From positions 1 to 10,659 of the forward strand of contig CAMMKL010000051.1 in the NCBI GenBank assembly GCA_946497265.1: a stretch of DNA of 10,659 nucleotides, given 5' to 3'. The stretch is from an uncultured Clostridia bacterium. GTDB taxonomy: Bacteria; Bacillota; Clostridia; Oscillospirales; Acutalibacteraceae. Position numbers and translations under genes: made by a program. Below are positions 5,567-10,659 of this stretch, in pieces; within the stretch, counting starts at the first letter, position 1, and each line of letters starts with the position of its first letter. Under the pieces are notes generated by a model, which did not search any database, was not told where the DNA came from, and saw only the letters and a list, made by a program, of their open reading frames with translations.

Positions 5567-5889
5567 AGCATTCTTTTTGGACACTGGACGTCTTTGCAGA
5601 AAACAAAGCCGGGATGGCAAATTGGCTTAAAACAGACGCCCCTGATCCCCGGCGCCGGCATCTGTTGGCCTTAATAAAGCAAGCATTGCCGCGGGAGCTT
5701 ACCCCTAGGCAGAAACAATGTGTACAACTGTATTATTACGACAATAAAAACATTTATGAAATTGCTAAATTGCTTAACATCTATCCTTCCACGGTTTGCC
5801 GCCACTTAAAAAAAGCCCGCGCCCGGCTTTTTGCCGTTTTGCAATACTACTTTGATCCTCTGTCAAAACAAAATAGCGGGCAATCCTGA
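5563..5889 (+). CDS. Stand-alone sigma-70 region 4-like DNA-binding protein
   Basis: This 108-residue protein has a region 4 HTH in its second half: LTPRQKQCVQLYYYDNKN (46-63), then IYEIAKLLNIYPSTVCRHLKKARARL (64-89), the pattern of sigma factor region 4 and of LuxR/GerE-like helices. Its N-terminal 45 residues (FWTLDVFAENKAGMANWLK, then PDPRRRHLLALIKQALPREL) lack the region 2 core that binds the -10 element, so it is not a complete ECF sigma factor. Similar short proteins occur in mobile elements as transcription activators or partial sigma factors. It overlaps the preceding gene by four bases, and the divergent XRE repressor probably controls both. A role in turning on element or host genes is plausible, but no target is visible in the window. 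Confidence 0.85.
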   Translation: MKHSFWTLDVFAENKAGMANWLKTDAPDPRRRHLLALIKQALPRELTPRQKQCVQLYYYDNKNIYEIAKLLNIYPSTVCRHLKKARARLFAVLQYYFDPLSKQNSGQS

Positions 5890-5914
5890 AGAAACGTCCT
5901 CTCTATTCGTTTAT

Positions 5915-5943
5915 TTGATGAAAAGTTGATCTTTTCATTTTAA
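5915..5943 (+). promoter_or_regulatory. Inverted repeat and weak promoter before the TVP38-like gene
   Basis: TTGATG (5915-5920), 17 bases, TTTAAT (5938-5943) could be the promoter of the membrane protein gene. The same bases form an inverted repeat, ATGAAAAG (5918-5925) with CTTTTCAT (5931-5938), followed by TTTAATATT. That could instead be a weak AT-rich terminator of the sigma-like pair or an operator. The two readings cannot be separated by sequence alone. Confidence 0.45.
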
Positions 5944-5996
5944 TATTAGTTTCAGTCGTGAACATACGAAAGACCAAACGAAAAGGAGAAGCCGCC

Positions 5997-6761
5997 ATGG
6001 ATCGACCGGATATAGAAAGGCAAGCGAGTAACGAGGAAAATGCAAAAGTTCGTAAACGTCGCAAAATCACCAGCCTTTGCTCCCTGGGCATACTCTTATT
6101 CTTTTTCGCTGCCATTGCCTTATGGGTCGGAAAACCCTTAATGGCAAGCATCGGCAAACCAGAGCAATTCCGCATCTGGACGGAACAACAGGGTATACTA
6201 GGCCCTTTAACGCTCGTAGGCGCCATGTGCTTACAGGTGGTAATCGGCATAATCCCCGGAGAGCCGATCGAAATCGGAGCAGGTTACGTCTTCGGTCCTT
6301 GGTGGGGCCTTTTGCTATGCCTGATAGGGGCGGCAATCGGTTCCATATTGATATTGCTGTTTACCAAACGCTTTGGGATCAAAATGGTGGAAGCCTTTGT
6401 ATCCAGAGAAAAAATCAATTCCTTGAAATTTATACGTAGCCACAAACGCTTAAACCTCTTGATTTTCCTTCTATTTTTCATCCCTGGATCTCCAAAGGAC
6501 ATGCTGACGTATCTGGTTGGGCTGACTCCGATGAAAATCACCACGTTTCTTTTCATTTCTTCGGTCGCCCGAATCCCTTCCATCATTTCTTCTACCTTGG
6601 GAGGAAATGCGTTAGGGACGCAGGATTATAAAACCGCTTTCGTTATTTTCGCGATTACCGCCTTAGTAAGTCTAATCGGCATCCTAATATATCGGAAAAT
6701 AACGCGAAAAGAGGACGAAAAAGAACGCACACTTGCAGAAGTGCTCTCAAAAGAAAAATAA
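5997..6761 (+). CDS. TVP38/TMEM64 (DedA superfamily, VTT domain) membrane protein
   Basis: A 254-residue integral membrane protein. After a charged cytoplasmic N-terminus (VRKRRK at 18-23), hydrophobic segments lie near 26-46, 68-90, 100-122, 153-163, 181-203 and 213-232, and a basic tail follows. The VTT signature is present: IPGEPIEIGAGYVFG (86-100) with a small-residue helix GLLLCLIGAAIGS, and later FIPGSPKDMLTYLVGLT (161-177), the re-entrant loop motif typical of TVP38 proteins. Members are lipid scramblase or transporter-like proteins of the cytoplasmic membrane; the substrate of this one cannot be told. The ATG at 5997 is supported by AAGGAG 8 bases upstream; an in-frame GTG at 5958 has no such site. 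The gene stands alone and ends at a strong terminator. Confidence 0.92.
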   Translation: MDRPDIERQASNEENAKVRKRRKITSLCSLGILLFFFAAIALWVGKPLMASIGKPEQFRIWTEQQGILGPLTLVGAMCLQVVIGIIPGEPIEIGAGYVFGPWWGLLLCLIGAAIGSILILLFTKRFGIKMVEAFVSREKINSLKFIRSHKRLNLLIFLLFFIPGSPKDMLTYLVGLTPMKITTFLFISSVARIPSIISSTLGGNALGTQDYKTAFVIFAITALVSLIGILIYRKITRKEDEKERTLAEVLSKEK

Positions 6762-6773
6762 AGGGTCAAAAAC

Positions 6774-6817
6774 GCCCCGCAGATGAGTTATCTCTTATCT
6801 GCGGGGCAATCTTTTTC
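6774..6817. terminator. Bidirectional intrinsic terminator
   Basis: An 11-bp perfect GC-rich stem, GCCCCGCAGAT (6774-6784) with ATCTGCGGGGC (6797-6807), and a 12-base loop. On the plus strand it is followed by AATCTTTTTC; on the minus strand by GTTTTTG. It ends both the TVP38-like gene and the converging ApgM/YnzC-like operon. Confidence 0.95.
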
Positions 6818-6823
6818 TATGTT

Positions 6824-7033
6824 TTAGGAGAGGGAGTTTTGTTCGGGCTTTTCCTCATCATTGTTTTCATCAACGATGGTAATATTTTGTAGGGTAGCCC
6901 TTAAATCCGAGCGGATGCTCTGAATGTATCTTCGCCGCAATTCTTGCTGTTCTTCCCTCTCCTCATCGGTCAATCCCTCTGCCTTGGATTTTCTTGCCAA
7001 CTCGTTGATACGGGTAATTTCTTCCTTTGTCAT
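6824..7033 (-). CDS. UPF0291/DUF896 (YnzC-type) small protein
   Basis: The 69-residue product starts MTKEEITRINELARKSKAEGLTDEE and continues EEQQELRRRYIQSIRSDLRATLQNITIVD, the hallmark two-helix hairpin of the YnzC/DUF896 family of Firmicutes. Family members are about 65-80 residues, so it is full length. The fold is known but the function is not well defined; in Bacillus, ynzC lies in an SOS-regulated operon, which is not the context here. It begins 9 bases after the stop of the ApgM-like gene. Its GGAG lies inside the last codons of that gene, 12 bases from the ATG, which is long and suggests dependence on upstream translation. It is last in its operon, just before the bidirectional terminator. 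Confidence 0.88.
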   Translation of the reverse strand: MTKEEITRINELARKSKAEGLTDEEREEQQELRRRYIQSIRSDLRATLQNITIVDENNDEEKPEQNSLS

Positions 7034-7042
7034 GCAAGTAGG

Positions 7043-8257
7043 TTACTCCTTTTCCAAAAAGTGTTTCATAAGGTTATGCCCTTGCGCACAGTAGATGCCT
7101 GTCGTTTTGGCAGAAGCTTCGCTAAAAGACAACACGCCGCTTTCCTGTTCTGCGTTGGACCGATAAATCAAATATGGAACCGGGTCTGAGGCGTGCGTAC
7201 GGGTTGAAATTGGGGTAGGATGATCCGGAAGCACCATTATGCTGTAATCGCCAAGCTTCGCCATCCCCTCCCGCAACGGCTTTAAAACAAAGCGGTCGAT
7301 CAGTCCGATGCTTTGGATCTTTTTGATAAGCTCGTTGCGGTGGCCGCATTCGTCGGGCGCTTCCAAATGCAAGTATACAAAATCCTGACCTTCGGCCAAT
7401 TCCCGCAAAGCCGCTTCCGTTTTTCCTGCAAAGTTCGTGTCTATGTAGCCGGTTGCCCCTTCTACATCACAGGAATGCATTTTTGCGCACAGTCCGATCC
7501 CCTTTATTAGGTCAACAGCCGAAATCACGCTGCCCTTTACACCAAATTTCTCATAAAAGCTGTCCAAACGCGGGCGCATTCCTTCCCCCCAAAGCCAAAT
7601 GGAATTCGCAGGCCGTTTCCCACGCTGTATACGCGCTAAGTTGACCGGATGCTCTTTTAAAATCTCATAACTTTCTTTCATCATAGCAAGCAGCGGTTTT
7701 GCGCCGTCCCCTTCCGGCAGGTGGCCGGCTACCGGGCGGCCGGTGATGTCATGAGGCGGGGTTAATTTACCGGGTCTGGGATCGCCGTGCTTCCATACCA
7801 GGCAATGGCGGTAGCTAACGCCCGGATAAAAAGAAAACCGTTCGCTGCCCAGCTTTTCCTGGACCGCCTGAATCAGCTCGTGAGCCTCCGCGGTCGAAAT
7901 ATCGTCCGCACAGTAATCGACCATGGTTTTTTCTTCATAGCCGGCTTCTTCGGAAAGGGTTACCAGATTACAGCGCAGGGTCACGTCGTCATCCGCCAAA
8001 TCGATTCCGATACTGGCAGCCTCCAAGGGAGAACGGCCTGTATAATAGGCGGCGGGGTCGTACCCCATCACGGATAGGTTGGCCACATCGCTTCCGGGGG
8101 CCAATTGATCAGGGACCGTTTTCACAAGCCCAACTTCAGCATAACGGGCCAAGGCATCCATAGTAGGTTTTACCGCCGCCTGCATCGGCGTTGCGCCATG
8201 CAGACTATCTATTGGATAATCCGCCATACCATCACATAATACAACCGCATATTTCAT
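7043..8257 (-). CDS. apgM: ApgM-like cofactor-independent phosphoglycerate mutase (or proposed homoserine kinase)
   Basis: A 404-residue member of the alkaline phosphatase superfamily, archaeal-type phosphoglycerate mutase branch. The metal and active-site motifs are CDGMADYP (D9), PGSDVANLSVMGYDP with nucleophile Ser56, TGRSPLEAASIGI, HLEAPDECGH (D302, H306), PDHPTP (D345, H346) and RTHASDPVPYLIY (H355). The classical reaction is interconversion of 3- and 2-phosphoglycerate using two metal ions. A close subgroup has been proposed as an alternative homoserine kinase in bacteria lacking ThrB; this protein could belong there, and no threonine gene nearby settles it. The ATG at 8257 has AAGGAG 8 bases upstream; the in-frame GTG at 8266 lies within that site. 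The promoter is at 8288-8316. It is first in a two-gene operon with the YnzC-type gene. Confidence 0.9.
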   Translation of the reverse strand: MKYAVVLCDGMADYPIDSLHGATPMQAAVKPTMDALARYAEVGLVKTVPDQLAPGSDVANLSVMGYDPAAYYTGRSPLEAASIGIDLADDDVTLRCNLVTLSEEAGYEEKTMVDYCADDISTAEAHELIQAVQEKLGSERFSFYPGVSYRHCLVWKHGDPRPGKLTPPHDITGRPVAGHLPEGDGAKPLLAMMKESYEILKEHPVNLARIQRGKRPANSIWLWGEGMRPRLDSFYEKFGVKGSVISAVDLIKGIGLCAKMHSCDVEGATGYIDTNFAGKTEAALRELAEGQDFVYLHLEAPDECGHRNELIKKIQSIGLIDRFVLKPLREGMAKLGDYSIMVLPDHPTPISTRTHASDPVPYLIYRSNAEQESGVLSFSEASAKTTGIYCAQGHNLMKHFLEKE

Positions 8258-8287
8258 GTAGTCCACTCCTTATTTTCACATAATGTT

Positions 8288-8316
8288 ATTATATCGCCTA
8301 TCCGAAAATTTCGCAA
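8288..8316 (-). promoter_or_regulatory. Promoter of the ApgM-like operon
   Basis: Minus-strand -35 TTGCGA (8311-8316), a 17-base spacer and a perfect -10 TATAAT (8288-8293). The predicted start near 8281 leaves a short leader of about 24 bases before the ATG. Confidence 0.82.
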
Positions 8317-8569
8317 TCATGAAATCCTGCAAAACGTTTGCACAATCCCAGCCAGCTTAAAAACCCGTGTGGATAAAAAGGGGTGCTTTCCATCAATTAC
8401 CAATGATATGCCGTTGTCCCAACAAATAGAACGACCCAAACCTTCTTTTCGCTCCACAATCCCTGAAAAGGCGACTCTTTTTTTAAGTCTATCACACAAT
8501 ATCTTGTGTGATAGATCCTTTACTAAGCTTTTCATTGTTGAATATCTTGTGGAAAAGGTGGAAAGCCTC
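8317..8569. other. Gene-free stretch between ApgM-like promoter and HAD gene
   Basis: Open frames cross this stretch on both strands, but neither has a ribosome binding site, a recognisable motif or a family-like sequence. The plus frame also runs antisense into the HAD gene, so I treat it as non-coding. It holds a perfect palindrome at 8488-8515, an 11-base repeat of part of it at 8541-8551, and a perfect DnaA-box-like nonamer TGTGGATAA at 8368-8376. A minus-strand frame of 72 codons starting at an ATG near 8535 could be a decayed gene. No good terminator is visible after the HAD gene. Confidence 0.45.
8488..8515. repeat. Perfect 12-bp-arm palindrome, operator-like
   Basis: TCTATCACACAA (8488-8499) and TTGTGTGATAGA (8504-8515) are exact inverted copies separated by TATC. 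Neither strand has a U-run directly after the stem, so it is not an intrinsic terminator. It shares the string ACACAATAT with the XRE operator candidate near 5154-5169, which may be chance. Confidence 0.75.
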
Positions 8570-9214
8570 TTAAAACGGTTTCCCTGGAGCCTCTCCAAAA
8601 TCAAGCACCGCGCTGCACAGCTTGCGGATTTCATCCTCTTCCTGCCGGGAGGCGGTATCCCGCACGCCAACTACCGGAAATCCGGCCGCCCTGGCCGTAC
8701 GGATGCAATAAAGGCTGTCTTCGAATACCAACACATCCTGCGGTTTTGCGCCAAACCGACGGGCGCATTCCAGATAGATATCCGGTTCGTCTTTCCCTTT
8801 GCCAATACCGCCGCAAGTCAGCAAAAAAGAGAAGCGGTCCAAAAGACCTACCCGTTTTAAGGCGGTACGGGCGCATCCCTCTTCGGTGGCCGTCGCTACA
8901 CACAAACGAGTTCCCGCGCGGTGCAGTTTTTCTACAAAAGCTTTTGCTTTCGGTTTCAGCGCCGCTTCATTTTGGTACCACTCTGCTGGAATACGGTGAA
9001 TACCCTGCACAATTTCCACAGCCGGCAGACGTACTCCCAACGAACGGAAGTAGTCCGCCGCCTGTTCCACGCTCATATTCCTGACCCTTTGGTTGACGTC
9101 GGCGGGTGCTGCCACCCCATGCCGCAGCAAAAAAAGCTTCGCTACATTTTCCCACATCCACATGCTATCTAATAGCGTGCCGTCCATATCAAATATCGCA
9201 AATTTGGGTATCAT
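8570..9214 (-). CDS. HAD-superfamily hydrolase, beta-phosphoglucomutase/phosphatase-like
   Basis: A 214-residue HAD enzyme of subfamily IA. Motif I is FDMDGTLLDS with nucleophile D9 and D11. A helical cap spans roughly 17-85. Motif II is VATAT with T108. Motif III is GKGKDEPDIYL with K141. Motif IV is VLVFEDSLYCIRTARAAG with E165 and D166. All catalytic positions are intact, so it should be an active phosphatase or phosphomutase for a small phosphorylated metabolite; the sequence does not reveal which. The ATG at 9214 is preferred because purine-rich AAGGGGG lies just upstream and the family begins a few residues before DxDGT; in-frame ATGs at 9244 and 9250 lack a ribosome binding site. It has its own promoter and a leader of about 139 bases, divergent from the PPK2 gene. 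Confidence 0.92.
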   Translation of the reverse strand: MIPKFAIFDMDGTLLDSMWMWENVAKLFLLRHGVAAPADVNQRVRNMSVEQAADYFRSLGVRLPAVEIVQGIHRIPAEWYQNEAALKPKAKAFVEKLHRAGTRLCVATATEEGCARTALKRVGLLDRFSFLLTCGGIGKGKDEPDIYLECARRFGAKPQDVLVFEDSLYCIRTARAAGFPVVGVRDTASRQEEDEIRKLCSAVLDFGEAPGKPF

Positions 9215-9353
9215 AGCCTTTCCCCCTTCTTCTATCAACGCCATCCGCATCCGATTTCAAAACCTATTCCCATTTCCCTGTTGCAGCTTCTCATGGTTTC
9301 CAAAACGGCCTACAGCAAATGGGTTTCGACAGCCCTGGCTTTCCGGCGTTTTG
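9215..9353 (-). promoter_or_regulatory. Long, possibly structured 5' leader of the HAD gene
   Basis: The promoter at 9360-9388 predicts a 139-base untranslated leader. In it CCCATTT (9317-9323 on the minus strand) can pair with AAATGGG (9269-9275). Inside that, CTGT (9312-9315) can pair with ACAG (9278-9281) across a small internal loop. This makes one long-range hairpin of about 55 bases. I could not match it to a known riboswitch class. No terminator-like hairpin with a U-run is seen, so any control would act on translation or RNA stability. Confidence 0.35.
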
Positions 9354-9359
9354 TCATCT

Positions 9360-9388
9360 ATTATAACATCGAATTTTTGTTCAGTCAA
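9360..9388 (-). promoter_or_regulatory. Promoter of the HAD gene
   Basis: Minus-strand -35 TTGACT (9383-9388), a 17-base spacer and a perfect -10 TATAAT (9360-9365). The predicted start is near 9353. It is divergent from the PPK2 promoter, about 67 bases away between -35 boxes. Confidence 0.87.
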
Positions 9389-9455
9389 AGCTATGCGATA
9401 TAGGCATTTTCAAGCAAAATATTAATTACAGGAAGCCTCTTCCATAAAACAATCC

Positions 9456-9484
9456 TTGTTTAATTATAAATTTATGTATATAAT
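9456..9484 (+). promoter_or_regulatory. Promoter of the PPK2 gene
   Basis: -35 TTGTTT (9456-9461), a 17-base spacer and a perfect -10 TATAAT (9479-9484). The predicted start near 9491 gives a leader of about 30 bases carrying AGGAGG. The surrounding bases are very AT-rich. Confidence 0.8.
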
Positions 9485-9520
9485 AGAAAGAAAGGCCATC
9501 GAAATAGGAGGTATCACATC

Positions 9521-10659
9521 ATGTTGGAGCAAGCCGACCAAAGGAAAACGCTCTCGAAGGAAGAATATAAAACGAAAGCCCCTGGACTAAAAGAACAGAT
9601 GGGTATCCTGCAGCAAACCATCAAAAAAAGCCGGTTGCCGGTGATTGTCCTGTTCGAGGGCTGGGGAGCCGCCGGAAAAGGGAGCATGATCTCTCATCTG
9701 ATCCTGACGCTGGATCCGCGCGGCTTCAAGGTATATTCTATGGCTACGGCAAACGAGGCCGAACGGCGTAAGCCCCTAATGTGGCGGTATTGGGATACCA
9801 TCCCGGAGGAAGGGAACCTTTCCATTTATGACCGTAGTTGGTATCAAGAGCTTTTCATCTCGGCGGTTGAAGAGGACCTCCCCCGCGAAGAGGTCGAGCA
9901 ACGCATACACAATATCAATACCTTTGAGCGGCAACTAACCGACAACGGGTATTTGATTGTAAAATTTTTCCTCCATATTTCACAAAGTGAACAAAAAGAA
10001 CGGCTGGATGCACTGGCTGCCAGCAAAGCAACTGCTTGGCGCGTGAGTGAGCACGACCTAAAGCGGAACCGGCAATACAACCGCTACTATAAATTCATCG
10101 ACCAGATGCTGGCCCGCACCAATCCCGGATACGCACCTTGGCACATAGTGCCCAGCCACGACCGGCACACTGCCCAGGCCCACATACTGGAAACCCTGAT
10201 TTCTTCGATTACCCTTTGTATCTCCGGCAATATGCCCAAGCCGCCGGCCTCGCCTGCTTTGACCGCCGTACAGGAAGACGGGCCCTACGCCCCCCGGCGC
10301 TTTCAACTGCTCGCCATGCCTCGCCTGAAGGATATTCCACTCAATCAAACCGTCACCGACGAGGAGTACGACGAACAGCTTCATAAGGCACAAAAAAAGC
10401 TAAGCAAACTGCACAGCCGCCTTTATCGGGAAAAGATACCGGTCGTTATGGCCTTTGAAGGCTGGGACGCCGCCGGAAAGGGCGGCACGATCCGCCGTGT
10501 AGCCGCCGCACTGGACCCTCGCGGTTACGAGGTGATCCCCATCGCCGCGCCTAGTAAGCCTGAGCTTGCTCACCACTATCTGTGGCGGTTTTGGAAGCAT
10601 ATCCCGAAAACCGGCCACATAGCTATTTTTGACCATACCTGGTACGGCCGTGTGATGGT
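9521..10659 (+). CDS. pap: Two-domain polyphosphate kinase 2 (polyphosphate:AMP phosphotransferase type), 3' end outside window
   Basis: The 379 visible residues contain one complete PPK2 domain and the start of a second. Domain 1 has Walker A EGWGAAGKGS (46-55), LDPRGFKVYSMA, and the Walker B/lid region SIYDRSWYQE (101-110). Domain 2 has Walker A EGWDAAGKGG (313-322), TIRRVAAALDPRGYEVIP and IAIFDHTWYGRV (367-378), where the window ends. Tandem PPK2 proteins (class II, Pap) phosphorylate AMP to ADP using polyphosphate; in studied members mainly the C-terminal domain is catalytic. Here domain 1 has Gly where the usual GWDAAGKG has Asp, while domain 2 keeps Asp, consistent with a degenerate first and active second domain. 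Full proteins are about 490-500 residues, so roughly 120 are missing. The start has AGGAGG 9 bases upstream and its own promoter. Confidence 0.94.
   Translation, partial: MLEQADQRKTLSKEEYKTKAPGLKEQMGILQQTIKKSRLPVIVLFEGWGAAGKGSMISHLILTLDPRGFKVYSMATANEAERRKPLMWRYWDTIPEEGNLSIYDRSWYQELFISAVEEDLPREEVEQRIHNINTFERQLTDNGYLIVKFFLHISQSEQKERLDALAASKATAWRVSEHDLKRNRQYNRYYKFIDQMLARTNPGYAPWHIVPSHDRHTAQAHILETLISSITLCISGNMPKPPASPALTAVQEDGPYAPRRFQLLAMPRLKDIPLNQTVTDEEYDEQLHKAQKKLSKLHSRLYREKIPVVMAFEGWDAAGKGGTIRRVAAALDPRGYEVIPIAAPSKPELAHHYLWRFWKHIPKTGHIAIFDHTWYGRVM

Noticed and set aside
3826..5889. Direct repeats of the tRNA-Arg 3' end flanking the control island as attL/attR
   Set aside because: I looked for a copy of the tRNA 3' segment on the far side of the island and found none; the tRNA's 3' end also faces miaB, away from the island.
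8317..8860. Open frames on both strands (minus 8317-8670, plus 8369-8860) as possible genes
   Set aside because: Neither has a ribosome binding site or recognisable motif. Large parts are antisense or out of frame to the HAD gene, and the palindrome lies in the middle of both.
9215..9353. HAD leader as a cobalamin, TPP or cyclic-di-GMP riboswitch
   Set aside because: Short strings resemble parts of these classes, but the required conserved core and helix order are absent.
1..10659. CRISPR array, insertion sequence or transposase
   Set aside because: No regularly spaced repeats, no transposase-like protein and no terminal inverted repeats with target duplications were seen on either strand.

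Overview
This window looks like a chromosomal segment of a Gram-positive anaerobe of the Clostridia. I infer this from the miaB-ylbF-mutS gene order, strong AGGAGG-type ribosome binding sites, TTG and GTG starts, textbook sigma-A promoters, a YnzC-type small protein and a two-domain PPK2. I would not name a genus.

Left part (1-4040, all minus strand). A genome-maintenance and tRNA-modification operon reads miaB, then an unrecognised 122-residue protein (possibly DUF6483), then a YlbF/YmcA-family protein with a Cys-rich tail, then mutS, which leaves the window at base 1. It has a near-consensus promoter in front of miaB. Upstream lies a two-gene tRNA transcription unit with its own TTGACA/TAAAAT promoter and intrinsic terminator. 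Its first gene is a decayed tRNA and its second is an intact tRNA-Arg(CCU).

Middle part (about 4041-5889). A small mobile-element-style control island holds an ImmA/IrrE-type metallopeptidase gene and an XRE repressor gene on the minus strand. They diverge from a plus-strand pair: a 69-residue protein and a 108-residue protein with a stand-alone sigma region 4. The intergenic region is dense: a repressor promoter with a palindrome in its spacer, a strong plus promoter followed at once by two hairpins and a terminator (a possible small RNA or attenuated leader), and a second promoter carrying a near-copy of the same palindrome. No integrase, replication or structural genes accompany it. It is either the stranded switch of an element or a self-contained regulatory module.

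Right part (5915-10659). A TVP38/DedA-type membrane protein (plus) converges on a bidirectional terminator with a minus-strand pair: an ApgM-like alkaline-phosphatase-superfamily enzyme and a small UPF0291/YnzC protein. A 253-base gene-free stretch with a perfect 12-bp-arm palindrome follows. Then comes a HAD hydrolase (minus) with a long, apparently structured leader. It is divergent from a two-domain polyphosphate kinase 2 gene (plus) that leaves the window at the right edge.

Most of the window is ordinary housekeeping. The best candidate for something under-described is the XRE/ImmA/sigma-region-4 island with its paired operators and terminated leader transcript.
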